Part shown: positions 52,658 through 61,914 of the stretch, in pieces
Position numbering within the stretch: position 1 is the first letter of the stretch
How the letters are laid out: each line of letters begins with the position of its first letter
Assembly: GCA_011523545.1 (NCBI GenBank)
Contig: WTGN01000032.1
Coordinates: forward strand, 62,001-126,000
Direction: 5' to 3'
Length of the DNA: 64,000 nt
Source: Chloroflexota bacterium
GTDB taxonomy: Bacteria; Chloroflexota; Anaerolineae; Aggregatilineales; Phototrophicaceae
The notes under the pieces: model-generated
Told to the model about the DNA's origin: nothing
Seen by the model: only the letters and a program-made list of their open reading frames with translations
The model's database searches: none
Program-made: the position numbers and the translations under genes

Positions 52658-53972
52658 TTGGCACTGTCACATGCCGACAGTCGGCGAAGCTGCCGCTGTC
52701 GTTAAACGCTTTGATGCACTCGCTCAAGAGCGCGCCGACCTTTTGATGGCCCGAGCTGTTCCAGTGTACATCGGGGAAAGCGGCGAAATCGCCCGGCGCT
52801 TGTATGATTCCCTCCGGGTCCAGATAAGCGATGTCGAGCTCATGCAATATCGCTATCAAGGTCTCGTAACGCATCTTGGGCGGCGGTACGTCAGTCCGGG
52901 AGGGGATCACCAAGACCAGAAATTCGGAACCCGCTGCGCTCACATCACTTTTGAGCGCGCTCAAGTATTTGCGCGTGAGTTCAGTTGCGCGCGCGAAATG
53001 CGGATCGCCGGGCACGGTGATGCCATCGATGCGCTGCTTCAATTGCAGTAGGAGGCTCCCAAGCCTGGTATTGCCAAGCAATCGCTCGAATTCATTGGGG
53101 ATAGGCAGCTTGCCGGCGCGGGCATACTCGACCAGTCCGGCGGTCAACTCAAGTCTGACTGGATTGCTGTCCTGATCAAGAACATAAAATCTGACGGCCT
53201 CAATCGAACCGTCGGCATTGGTGAAACGAATTCTGGAATCCAGCGGGAAGAGATTGTCCCGAAAGTCATTGCCGGTGAAAAAGCCCAGAATAGTCAAATG
53301 GGGTTTGAAGAGCGGCCCAAGACCGGAGAATGTCACCACTGCCTGATTGGTGCCGGTCCCGCCGATGCCCGCATTCCAGACTAGCGCATCGGGCAAGTCA
53401 GCTTCAAGCCTCTCCACAAAGGAAGCGCCAACTTCCGCCACATAGCCCTGGGTGAATGAATCGCCGAGCATCAGAATCCGCTGGCGTCCGTCGGCTCGCT
53501 CGTCGACTATGAATTCATCGCTATCGGCAAATCCCTGCCGATTCACGATGCACTCGCGCCTGCGCATTTCGCCCGTATCGCAAGCGGAATTGACAGCATC
53601 CTGCACAAAGCGGCAGCCCAGCTCATCACAGGCCCACCAGGGCGCCCGCTCCAATGGCGCGTCAGACAGTTCCGTTGGATAAAAGGTGGGGGCGCCAAAA
53701 GCGGTCAAGGCGATTTCGAGCGCAAGCAGCGTGACGATGGTGACAGCGAAGCCGCGGGCGAGCTGCTTTCGCGCTTCGCCCGACCAGCTTGGAAGGCCAT
53801 CCCGACGCAACCGGCGCGAGCCATAGGCCAGCAGCACACCGGCGACAATGATGAGAATCTGGGGAAGATTAAGACCGGGGCTGGCGCCAGGCATGATGAA
53901 GTCAACCGTCAAGCCGAAAACAGCGACAAGAACGCCCAAGGCAAATCCCAGATTGAGGACGGCGCCACGCAT
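52647..53972 (-). CDS. Membrane-anchored SGNH-hydrolase-like protein, paralog 3
   Basis: 441 residues from ATG 53972. The frame is open to an ATG at 54044, but a -10 TATAAT overlaps that codon, and the later start gives the same N-terminus and length as the two paralogs. Contains the three helices, APWWACDELGCRFVQ, LMLGDSFTQG, WNAGIGGTGTNQA, FFTGNDFRDNLFP and DVHWNSSGHQKVGALLSEC. First gene of the three-paralog operon. Confidence 0.85.
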   Translation of the reverse strand: MRGAVLNLGFALGVLVAVFGLTVDFIMPGASPGLNLPQILIIVAGVLLAYGSRRLRRDGLPSWSGEARKQLARGFAVTIVTLLALEIALTAFGAPTFYPTELSDAPLERAPWWACDELGCRFVQDAVNSACDTGEMRRRECIVNRQGFADSDEFIVDERADGRQRILMLGDSFTQGYVAEVGASFVERLEADLPDALVWNAGIGGTGTNQAVVTFSGLGPLFKPHLTILGFFTGNDFRDNLFPLDSRIRFTNADGSIEAVRFYVLDQDSNPVRLELTAGLVEYARAGKLPIPNEFERLLGNTRLGSLLLQLKQRIDGITVPGDPHFARATELTRKYLSALKSDVSAAGSEFLVLVIPSRTDVPPPKMRYETLIAILHELDIAYLDPEGIIQAPGDFAAFPDVHWNSSGHQKVGALLSECIKAFNDSGSFADCRHVTVPNGR

Positions 53973-54042
53973 GACAGTTGACTCCGCTGATCCTAGACTA
54001 GACGACGCCTTAGCGATCAATCTATTCAGCGTCCGATTTCGC

Positions 54043-54071
54043 ATTATACGCCCGCTCGCATTTCATGACAA
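54043..54071 (-). promoter_or_regulatory. Strong sigma70-type promoter of the SGNH operon
   Basis: Minus strand TTGTCA, 17 bases, TATAAT; the best match to consensus in the window. Start near 54036, about 64 bases before the chosen ATG at 53972. Confidence 0.7.
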
Positions 54072-54263
54072 TTGACGGCGGGCGGGGGAGCAATAAAAAT
54101 GTGCAGGCCTTTCCTCAGGCGAACACGGTACGGTATCTACAGCACCGCGCCTCGCGGGTCACTACTCCGCCCACAATAATCAACAAACACTCGACAGATG
54201 CCGCAATGTCGGGGCGAGTCATTGGGCAGCCCAGCGCAACGACGGGAGGCGTTTTCTTGCGAC
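54072..54263. other. Intergenic region between divergent operons
   Basis: First part of a ~480-base gap between the SGNH operon and the DUF3179 pair. No gene or repeat recognised here; a perfect palindrome CCGCAATTGCGG lies further on at 54383-54394. Confidence 0.5.
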
Positions 54264-54292
54264 TTGACAACTCGTCCTTTCAGAATTTGATA
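54264..54292 (+). promoter_or_regulatory. Possible promoter for the DUF3179 pair
   Basis: TTGACA, 17 bases, TTGATA. It would give a long leader of about 230 bases containing the palindrome at 54383-54394. A TATGAT at about 54488 is a nearer alternative. Confidence 0.45.
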
Positions 54293-54528
54293 TGACAAAA
54301 TATGTAATATGGCAGGTTCATAACAATGGAGGATTCTGGGGAAACTCAAGGTCCGCAAAGATTTCTGTTTGCTTGGAAATGACCGCAATTGCGGGAACGT
54401 GCGGATATGAATCGGCGCCAGGTCCGTCCGGACGCCGGCCAACCATTGGCATGTCTTCACGCGTAACGTCAGCGTAAGGAACTCGGACTATGATAGGGAA
54501 TCTTAGCTCTCTGGAAAGGAACGCCGCC

Positions 54529-55707
54529 ATGCAAAGGCCAAAACGCGCGGACCGCGCATCGATGGTCGCAGTCATCATCGTTGTTTTACTCTCGGCGCTC
54601 GCCCTTCAAGGCGCGCGGGCGCCCGTGAGCGGCCAGGACAGCTGTCGGCCCAGGAACCTCAACACAGCCAACTGGTCGACCGATTTCTGCAACAGCCAGG
54701 TCGATTACAGCGAAATCCTGGTGGGGAACCCAACAAAGAATGGCATCCCCTCGGTCAGCAATCCGAATATGGAATCCCTGGAAGCGGCTTCGGCCTGGCT
54801 TCACGATCGTTCACCGGTGATCGCGCTGGAGATTGAAGGCGAGGCGCGCGCCTACCCCTTGGCCATTCTGATGTGGCATGAGATCGCCAATGACGAAGTC
54901 GCCGGCCAGCCTGTCGCCGTCACCTTCTGCCCCTTGTGCAACAGCTCGGTGACATTCGACCGGCGCGTGAACGGCAAAGTGCTGGACTTTGGCGTCAGCG
55001 GCTTGCTGCGCAACAGCGACCTGATCATGTATGATCGCGAGAGCGAGACCTGGTGGCAGCAGCTCACAGGTGAAGGCTTGGCCGGCGAATATGCGGGGAC
55101 GCTCCTGGATATCGTGCCATCGCAGGTGATCGGCTTCGGCAGCTTCGCCGAACGCTACCCCAATGGCCAGGTGATGTCGCGCGCTACCGGCCACAACCGG
55201 CAATACGGCATCAATCCCTACCGCAATTATGACAGCAATCCCCGGCCTTTCCTGTTCAACGGCGTTGTCGATGCGCGTCTTGATTCCGCCGTCGATCATG
55301 TGCTGGCCGCTATCATCGGGGAAGATGCCAAGGCTTATCCCTTTGAAATCCTGCGCGAGGACCGTGTGATCAACGATTCGATAGGCGAAACGCCGATCGT
55401 GGTTTTCTACCAGAGCGGCGTCGCCAGCGCTCTGGGCGATTCAGTGATTGATACCGCCCGCGATATCGGCACGGCGGGCATGTATGAGTCAACGTTGGAC
55501 GACGTTGCGCTTCACTTCAGCCCGAGCCATGACGGCGGCTTCCGCGATGAAGAGACGGGTTCAATCTGGAACGCCTTTGGCGAAGCTGTCGCCGGCAAAT
55601 TGGCGGGCAGCCAACTCAACTGGGTTCATGCCTTTCCGCACTTCTGGTTCGCCTGGGCCGCCTTCCATCCCGAAACCGAGGTTTATGGCCTGGAGCTCGC
55701 CCGCTAG
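54529..55707 (+). CDS. Exported DUF3179 domain protein
   Basis: 392 residues from ATG 54529, which follows AAAGGA; the frame is open 13 codons upstream. A hydrophobic stretch about 13-33 (MVAVIIVVLLSALALQGARA) is a signal peptide or anchor. DUF3179 features: IALEIEGEARAYPLAILMWH, VAVTFCPLCNSSVTFDRRVN (CxxC), FGVSGLLRNSDLIMYDRES, WWQQLTGEGLAGEYAG, and the tail HAFPHFWFAWAAFHPETEVY. Biochemical role of the family is not established. 84 bases before the related gene 55792. Confidence 0.88.
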   Translation: MQRPKRADRASMVAVIIVVLLSALALQGARAPVSGQDSCRPRNLNTANWSTDFCNSQVDYSEILVGNPTKNGIPSVSNPNMESLEAASAWLHDRSPVIALEIEGEARAYPLAILMWHEIANDEVAGQPVAVTFCPLCNSSVTFDRRVNGKVLDFGVSGLLRNSDLIMYDRESETWWQQLTGEGLAGEYAGTLLDIVPSQVIGFGSFAERYPNGQVMSRATGHNRQYGINPYRNYDSNPRPFLFNGVVDARLDSAVDHVLAAIIGEDAKAYPFEILREDRVINDSIGETPIVVFYQSGVASALGDSVIDTARDIGTAGMYESTLDDVALHFSPSHDGGFRDEETGSIWNAFGEAVAGKLAGSQLNWVHAFPHFWFAWAAFHPETEVYGLELAR

Positions 55708-55791
55708 TTTTATGGTGATGCGGGCGCTTCTCGCTGAGTCGCCCGCCGCTGTACATGACCGGCTATGAAAACCTAGACCGAAGGACAGACT

Positions 55792-57504
55792 ATGATTGCA
55801 GAACTCCGTAAATTCAGACCCGTGTTCATCTTGCTGATTCTTTTGATCCTGCCCAGCGCATCCCTGGCCCAGCTCAGCTGTGACAGTCCGCCCGCCCCTT
55901 TCGACGACGAAGATCTGCTGAACAACTGGCAGAGAGTGTGGAATCTGACGGATGTTTGCAAGAGCCGGCCGGGCGTGTTCTTCGAAATTATGTCGGGCGG
56001 CGTCGGGCGCGATGGCATCCCGCCGATCGACAACCCCCAATTCGATGATATCGCCGCCGCTGATGGCTGGCTGCAGCCGGCGTCACCCGTAATCGCGCTT
56101 GAGATCGACGGCCTGGCGCGCGCCTACCCGCTGGCCATCCTGACGCGGCACGAGATCGCCAATGATACGCTCAGGGGCGTTCCGGTCGCCGTCACCTTCT
56201 GCCCGCTGTGCAACAGCGCCATCGTCTTCGACCGGCGCGTCAATGGCGAGACGCTGCGCTTCGGCGTCAGTGGTTTGCTGCGCAACAGCGACCTGATCAT
56301 GTGGGATGACAAGACGCAGTCGCTCTGGCAGCAGTTGACCGGCGAGGGCATCATCGGGGCGCATACCGGCGCACTGCTTGACATCGTTCCCTCGCAGCTG
56401 GTCGGTTATGCCGCCTTCAAAGCGCAATACCCGCAGGGCGAGGTCCTGGCGCCGGGCGGCCGCTTCTATGGCAGCAACCCCTATGTCAATTACGACAGCA
56501 GCCCGCGTCCCTTCCTCTTCATGGGCGCGCTGGATGATCGCCTTTTGGCGACCGAGCGCGTGCTCGGCGGGACGATTGAGGGCGTCGCTGTCGCTTATCC
56601 CTTTGGGGAGTTGGCCGCCGCCGGCGTCATCAATGACCGCGTCGGAGGGCGTGATCTAGCGGCCTTTTGGCAGCCGGGCGCATTCAGCGCGCTGGACGCG
56701 GCCAGCATTGACCAGTCGCGCGATGTGGGCATGGCGGCGCTTTATGAGCGTTCGGTCGATGGCCAAACGCTGAGCTTCGAGCGGATTGATGACACCATCG
56801 TTGACGCCGAAACGGGCAGCGTCTGGAATATCTTCGGCCGGGCCGTCAATGGCGAGCTGGCGGGCCAGCAGCTGCGGCAGATCAACGCCTTTCCGCATTT
56901 CTGGTTCGCATGGGCCGCCTTCTATCCGGAGACTATACTCTATGGATACCAGCCGCCCAGCGCTGAAGAAACCGCCCGTCTCGAACTTGATCCCACCCTG
57001 GGCGACCCCGCCGCGCCCGTGACTCTGATTGAATATGGCGCCTACGGCTGCCACGCCTGCAAGTACTGGCATGAAGAGGGCATAGTCGAGCGCCTGCTTG
57101 AAGAATTCGACGGCCAGGTGAATTTTGTCTACCGTGACATTCCCATCATCGTGCCGCCCTACAGCCAGCGCGCCGCTGAAATCGCCCAGTGCGCCCTCGA
57201 CCAGGGCAACGACTCATTCTGGACGATGCACGACGCCATTTACCGGCTCGCCGAGCAGGGCCGCGCCAGCGCCGATGACCTGCTGCGGCTCGGTGGAGAA
57301 GCCGGCCTGGATGAGCTCGCCCTGCGCAACTGCTATGAAGCGGGCACACACATCGCGACTATCGCTTATGATCATGATCGGGGCGCCGCCCTCGGCATTC
57401 GAAGCACACCGACATTTGTCATAGCCGGCGCGCCAGTGCCGAATGCGAACCCCGACCTGCTACGCCAGCTGCTGCAAGCTGAACTGGACAAGCTCGACAA
57501 TTAA
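55792..57504 (+). CDS. DUF3179 - DsbA-like thioredoxin-fold fusion protein
   Basis: 570 residues. Signal peptide 1-24 (FILLILLILPSASLAQ). DUF3179 domain about 40-385 with AYPLAILTRHEIANDTLRG, VTFCPLCNSAIVFDRRVN, FGVSGLLRNSDLIMWDD and FPHFWFAWAAFYPETILYGY. After a short linker a DsbA/thioredoxin_4 domain about 400-568: APVTLIEYGAYGCHACKYWH (active-site CHAC), FVYRDIPIIVPPYSQRAAEI, and cis-Pro loop IRSTPTFVIAGAPV. The fusion predicts that the two domains act together outside the cytoplasm, with the CxxC of DUF3179 as a possible redox or metal-binding partner. Confidence 0.9.
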   Translation: MIAELRKFRPVFILLILLILPSASLAQLSCDSPPAPFDDEDLLNNWQRVWNLTDVCKSRPGVFFEIMSGGVGRDGIPPIDNPQFDDIAAADGWLQPASPVIALEIDGLARAYPLAILTRHEIANDTLRGVPVAVTFCPLCNSAIVFDRRVNGETLRFGVSGLLRNSDLIMWDDKTQSLWQQLTGEGIIGAHTGALLDIVPSQLVGYAAFKAQYPQGEVLAPGGRFYGSNPYVNYDSSPRPFLFMGALDDRLLATERVLGGTIEGVAVAYPFGELAAAGVINDRVGGRDLAAFWQPGAFSALDAASIDQSRDVGMAALYERSVDGQTLSFERIDDTIVDAETGSVWNIFGRAVNGELAGQQLRQINAFPHFWFAWAAFYPETILYGYQPPSAEETARLELDPTLGDPAAPVTLIEYGAYGCHACKYWHEEGIVERLLEEFDGQVNFVYRDIPIIVPPYSQRAAEIAQCALDQGNDSFWTMHDAIYRLAEQGRASADDLLRLGGEAGLDELALRNCYEAGTHIATIAYDHDRGAALGIRSTPTFVIAGAPVPNANPDLLRQLLQAELDKLDN

Positions 57505-57549
57505 AACAGCAGGTGCTTGTTCCCGACGGGGAAGTGCCGACGTTTTTTC

Positions 57550-57713
57550 TACCCCATCCCCCCAACCCCCTTCCCCAGCAAGCTAGGGAAGGGGGAGCAA
57601 TTTCGCCACGCGCAAGGCAACTCAATTTGCTCGTTGATTCATCACCCTGACATTCAATTCGGCCGTCGAGGCACCCTTCCCTAGTTCACTGGGGAAGGGC
57701 CGGGGATGGGGTG
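57550..57713. repeat. Composite C/G-rich inverted repeat
   Basis: Outer inverted ends TACCCCATCCCC ... GGGGATGGGGT enclose two hairpins: CCCCTTCCC/GGGAAGGGG (57567-57594) and CCCTTCCC/GGGAAGGG (57674-57699), each with a 10-base loop. A related element lies at 63601-63747. Confidence 0.75.
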
Positions 57714-57725
57714 AATCTAAGCCGA

Positions 57726-58496
57726 TTACAAAATCTGGTCGAGAAATTCCTGCGTGCGCGGGTGATGCTCGATATCGGGGCTGAAGAAATTCTCCGGCGG
57801 TCCCTGCTCAACGATGCGCCCCATATCCATGAAGATGATGCGATCGGCCACTTCGCGCGCGAAGCCCATCTCATGCGTCACCACCAGCATGGTCATGCCC
57901 GTGCGCGCCAACTCTTTCATCACATCAAGCACTTCCTTGATCATCTCGGGATCGAGCGCGGAAGTCGGCTCATCAAAGAGCATGATCTTCGGCTCCATCG
58001 CCAGCGCCCGCGCAATCGCCACCCGCTGCTGCTGCCCGCCGGATAACTGACCTGGGTATTTGAAAGCCTGCTCGGGGATTTCGATGCGCTCCAGCAATTC
58101 CATCGCCCGCTGCTCAGCTTTGTCGCGCGCCCAATGCCGTACTTTCATCGGCGCCAGCGTGATGTTGTCCATAACGGTCAAATGGGGGAAGAGATTGAAC
58201 TGCTGAAAGACCATGCCGGTATCGCGGCGGATGTCGGCGATATTCTGCACATCGTGGCTCAGCTCGATGCCGCCGACGATGATCTGCCCGTCCTGATGTT
58301 CCTCAAGGCGGTTGATGCAGCGGATAAAGGTCGACTTGCCGGAGCCGGAGGGCCCGATGATCACCAGCACTTCTTGCGGCATCACCTCGATTGAGATGTT
58401 GCGCAGCACATGGAATTCGCCGAACCATTTGTTCATATCGCGACAGATGATTATCGGCTCGTCGCCCGCCATGACTTGTTTCTTGCCGTCTTCCAT
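57726..58496 (-). CDS. aapP: Amino-acid ABC transporter ATPase
   Basis: 256 residues, GlnQ/AapP type. Drives import of polar amino acids by the adjacent permeases. Walker [22 protein letters not shown]-loop [16 protein letters not shown], signature [16 protein letters not shown], Walker [17 protein letters not shown]-loop [12 protein letters not shown]. 12 bases after the aapM stop on the minus strand; last gene of aapJ-Q-M-P. Confidence 0.96.
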   Translation of the reverse strand: MEDGKKQVMAGDEPIIICRDMNKWFGEFHVLRNISIEVMPQEVLVIIGPSGSGKSTFIRCINRLEEHQDGQIIVGGIELSHDVQNIADIRRDTGMVFQQFNLFPHLTVMDNITLAPMKVRHWARDKAEQRAMELLERIEIPEQAFKYPGQLSGGQQQRVAIARALAMEPKIMLFDEPTSALDPEMIKEVLDVMKELARTGMTMLVVTHEMGFAREVADRIIFMDMGRIVEQGPPENFFSPDIEHHPRTQEFLDQIL

Positions 58497-58508
58497 TTGA
58501 ACCTCCCG

Positions 58509-61500
58509 CTAAAGCTGCTGCGCCCGCGCCGCCCCGGAGCCGGTCGCTTCGATTCGCCGGCTGATGTAAGACATGATGTAACTGAACACGAAGAAGAGCA
58601 GCGCTACATACAAGTAGGCTTCCTGACGTTTCTGCAAGAATTCGGGCTGCGCCACCACGCGGTTCGCCACGCCAGTGATATCCGCCAATCCAACGATGGC
58701 GACCAGTGACGTGTCCTTAAAGAGGGAGATAAACTGGCCCACCAAGGCCGGGATCACCGCGCGCAGGGCTTGCGGCAACTGGACATAGATCGTTGTTTGC
58801 CAACCCGACAAGCCGACCGCCTGCGCCGCTTCGGTTTGACCGCGATCAAGCGATTGCAAGCCGCCGCGCACGTTTTCGGCCAGATAGGCGGCGCTGAACA
58901 TGGTGAAGGCGACCCAGGCGCGTATCGCGTTTTCGATGGACGCCAGCGTGGGGTCAACCAGCGGAACCAGTAGCACGGCCATAAACAGCAGCGTAATCAA
59001 GGGAACGCCGCGCACGATTTCAATATAGAGCGTGCAGGCATAGCGGACGACCACCAAGCTGCTGCGCCGGCCCAGCGCCAAACCCAGCCCCAGCGGGAAC
59101 GAGGCCGCGATGCCGAGCACGGTCAATTGCATGGTGATCATCAGACCGCCCCAAAGCCGCTTGTCAGACAGGGGCAGCAACTCATCCGGCGAGGTTTGCA
59201 GGACACCCTGCGCGCTCAAGGCGCTGATGATGCCGGGGATGATCCACAGAGCGGCCAGCCAGGCGACCGCCACGGCGGCAAGACTGTGCGCCGGATAGCG
59301 ATGAAAAAGGCGTCCCCTGCCCACGCCTTTTGCCATGCGCTTTTCCGCTTGCCCCTCCTCGCCCCGCTTGAAGGCGACGACGCCGGCGGCCAGCCAGACG
59401 ATGAAATAAATGATTGACCAGCGATCAACCGCTGTGAAGCTCTGCATCCACAAGAAGGTCAGCAAGAGCAATCCAATGATGATGCGATTCGAAGTCCATT
59501 TGCTGGCGCCGCTGAAGAACATCCAGCCCAGCCACAAGGCAAAGGCCAGGCCCGCCGCCAGCGCCGCCGTGCCGTCCGCCGTTTCTGACAGCGTGTTCGT
59601 ATTAACCAGGGTGAAGAGAAAGGCGAGGCAGCAGATAAGGTAGCCATAGCGTTTGACGCCGATAGCCAGGCTGTCTTTGAGCGCGGCCCCGCCCAGGCCG
59701 GCCAGCAGGCCGACTATAGCCAACAGCAGCCAAAGCAGCGGCGTCGTGGCGCCATCGGTGTACCAGCCCTGCCATACCATGTTGATGATGAAGGCCTGCG
59801 CGATTTGCAGCAAGAAGCCGCCGATCAGCAGCGCGTAACCCAGCATGCCTTCGAAGTTGAGCCCGATGCAATACATCAGCAGCAGCCAAACCAGGCCGCC
59901 GACGATGCTGCCAAGCGTCGCGCCCGAAAGACCGCCAACGCCCGACGCCATGGCGAACATCACGACGGGGAAAATGCCCCAGCCATACATCAGCAGCCGA
60001 TTGAGCGAGCCTTCCGCGTCCTCGCCACTATTGCTGCGGTTCAGCCAGGTTTCGCCGCGGCGCGCCAGCAAAACTGCGCCGAAGGCGGCCACGATTTTTA
60101 ATACCACAGCGACAATGCCGCTGATGACGCCGCCATCAAACAGAGCGAAATAGAGCAGCAGAATGACCAAGGGCGCAAAAGACTGCGCCAGCGCCGTCGC
60201 TCGGCCCCGGCCGCTGCGGAAAATGCTGTTCTCGCCCAGCACGTGCGCCAGCGCGCGACCCAGGATGAAACCCCAGGCCACGGATATGAGGCAGGGAATT
60301 AGGAGGGCTTCGACCTGTTCAAAGAAGGGCGGTATGAAATGAATCAGGTATGTCTGCAGATTGCGCAAGCCGCGAAACTGATTGTCAATCAATACGACAA
60401 AGGGCATCGCCTTGCCATCATCGCGCTTGGGGCGGCTCTCGGTGACGACCAGCTCATTGTCGGTCAAGCGCGCGAAGCGAGATTCAGTCGCGCTCAGCGT
60501 ACGCTCGACGACCGGAAAGATGCCCCGCGCCGCCAGGATCGTGCTGCCATCTTCGCCTTCAGCTGCGTTCTTGCTCAGGATGTACCAGCCGTCCCGCGGT
60601 ATATCATAATAGACGCTGTCCGCTGGCCCGCCCAAGACAGCTTCCGCCAGCGGCTCGCGCGTTCCGGCGTCAAGGATCGCCACCGTCATCGGCGTCTTGC
60701 CGAGCTCGTACAACTCCAGCACGGATTGCGGCGTCAGCAGGCGCACGAAGAGTTCCCGCAGGAAGGCGGCTTCGCGCGGCAAGGGCCGGATCAGTTCCTC
60801 ATCGTCGTCGGCCTGGTCCGGCTTGCCGATGAGATCTTCCGACAGCTGAAGCACCAGCAATTCGCCCAGGTCCTCCAATTGTTCGCTGGCCAGCGCCGTC
60901 TCGGTCAATTGGGCGACCGCCTCTTTCAGTTCAACCGGAATCCGGTCATTGACGGACAGGTTCCTGGCCGCGTCATCCAGGGCGTTTGCGCCTTCCAGGA
61001 TCGCCTCTTCGCGCGGGTCAAGGCCGCGGGCCGCCCGCTCGAGCCGGCCCAGCCAATAGCGCAGCTCGCCAACTTCCGCGTCCGCCGCCGTCAGCAGCGC
61101 GCCAAAATCCGCTACCGTGTCCGCGGTCGACGCCAGCATATCATTCGTGCGCGTGAAAGTGCGCACATTCAGCCTTATGCGTTCTTCCAGCGATTCGGTC
61201 AATTCCCCGCTCAGCATACGGTCGAAAGTATCGCCCGTCCTTGCCCGCTGCTCGATGCGATTGCGAGCGGCGTTGGCCAAAGCGTTAGACGCGCGGTCGG
61301 AAAAGCCCGCCAGCCTGCTCAAGGTTTCGATATCGACCACTTCATCTAGCGCCAAACGGACCGACACTGTCTCGCCCGCCTGCGCGATGAAGGCGAGCTC
61401 CGATTGGGGGCTCAGTTTGCTGGCGCGGTCGACAATATCAACATTGCCGGCGGTGAAATACGAGGGCGGCTGCTCAATGGTCGCTTCAATGATGGGCGGC

Positions 61501-61907
61501 AGCGCGCCCGTGATCAAGACGGCCGCCAGCGCGACGCTGGCCAAGGCGCGAGCGGCGCCCCGCGCCCAGGCCGCCAGGCTAACCCCGGTCAAGAAGGCCG
61601 CCAGCAGCACCGTCAGCGCCAGACGCCATGCGAAGTACGGTTCGAAGGACAGCATCATAAAGAGGCGCTGATTGTTGATGATGGCGAACCAGTTGGCGGA
61701 GCGCACCGCCCAATCGAAAAAGCCGACCGCCAACGTGAGAATCAGCAGCGACGTCAAGATCGTCACCGCGATATCCGCCGGTGAGTTGAAGAGGTTCTGC
61801 CGCAGCCAGCCCGCCAGGCCGACCTCAAGCGACGGCGGCGGCCGCGCCGGCTCATCTTGATGATTGATGATCGATTGGCTGGGGTCCGCGCTCATCTGCT
61901 CCGCCAT
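58509..61907 (-). CDS. aapM: Amino-acid ABC transporter permease, greatly enlarged AapM
   Basis: 1132 residues, about three times the usual AapM. The first ~150 residues match the AapM start (WLRQNLFNSPADIAVTILTS, further helices). A ~370-residue mainly helical hydrophilic region about 155-520 follows (RLALDEVVDIETLSRLAGFS; RIRLNVRTFTRTNDMLASTA), then some eight extra membrane helices about 530-850. The C-terminal ~220 residues are an ordinary permease core: GGLMITMQLTVLGIAASFPL, YIEIVRGVPLITLLFMAV and the EAA loop QTEAAQAVGLSGWQTTIYVQ. The middle region resembles no domain I recognise; it may add an extracytoplasmic sensing or docking part. Frame is open throughout. Confidence 0.9.
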   Translation of the reverse strand: MAEQMSADPSQSIINHQDEPARPPPSLEVGLAGWLRQNLFNSPADIAVTILTSLLILTLAVGFFDWAVRSANWFAIINNQRLFMMLSFEPYFAWRLALTVLLAAFLTGVSLAAWARGAARALASVALAAVLITGALPPIIEATIEQPPSYFTAGNVDIVDRASKLSPQSELAFIAQAGETVSVRLALDEVVDIETLSRLAGFSDRASNALANAARNRIEQRARTGDTFDRMLSGELTESLEERIRLNVRTFTRTNDMLASTADTVADFGALLTAADAEVGELRYWLGRLERAARGLDPREEAILEGANALDDAARNLSVNDRIPVELKEAVAQLTETALASEQLEDLGELLVLQLSEDLIGKPDQADDDEELIRPLPREAAFLRELFVRLLTPQSVLELYELGKTPMTVAILDAGTREPLAEAVLGGPADSVYYDIPRDGWYILSKNAAEGEDGSTILAARGIFPVVERTLSATESRFARLTDNELVVTESRPKRDDGKAMPFVVLIDNQFRGLRNLQTYLIHFIPPFFEQVEALLIPCLISVAWGFILGRALAHVLGENSIFRSGRGRATALAQSFAPLVILLLYFALFDGGVISGIVAVVLKIVAAFGAVLLARRGETWLNRSNSGEDAEGSLNRLLMYGWGIFPVVMFAMASGVGGLSGATLGSIVGGLVWLLLMYCIGLNFEGMLGYALLIGGFLLQIAQAFIINMVWQGWYTDGATTPLLWLLLAIVGLLAGLGGAALKDSLAIGVKRYGYLICCLAFLFTLVNTNTLSETADGTAALAAGLAFALWLGWMFFSGASKWTSNRIIIGLLLLTFLWMQSFTAVDRWSIIYFIVWLAAGVVAFKRGEEGQAEKRMAKGVGRGRLFHRYPAHSLAAVAVAWLAALWIIPGIISALSAQGVLQTSPDELLPLSDKRLWGGLMITMQLTVLGIAASFPLGLGLALGRRSSLVVVRYACTLYIEIVRGVPLITLLFMAVLLVPLVDPTLASIENAIRAWVAFTMFSAAYLAENVRGGLQSLDRGQTEAAQAVGLSGWQTTIYVQLPQALRAVIPALVGQFISLFKDTSLVAIVGLADITGVANRVVAQPEFLQKRQEAYLYVALLFFVFSYIMSYISRRIEATGSGAARAQQL

Positions 61908-61914
61908 AGCCCGC

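Noticed and set aside
54292..54477. 61-codon plus-strand frame upstream of the DUF3179 pair
   Set aside because: Its ATG lies on the -10 box of the likely promoter and there is no ribosome site or resemblance to a known protein.
54292..54540. Riboswitch in the long leader of the DUF3179 pair
   Set aside because: Only a 12-bp palindrome and weak symmetry are visible; no known riboswitch core could be recognised.
60339..61349. 336-codon plus-strand frame inside aapM
   Set aside because: Overlaps the continuous aapM frame and shows no domain or start signals.
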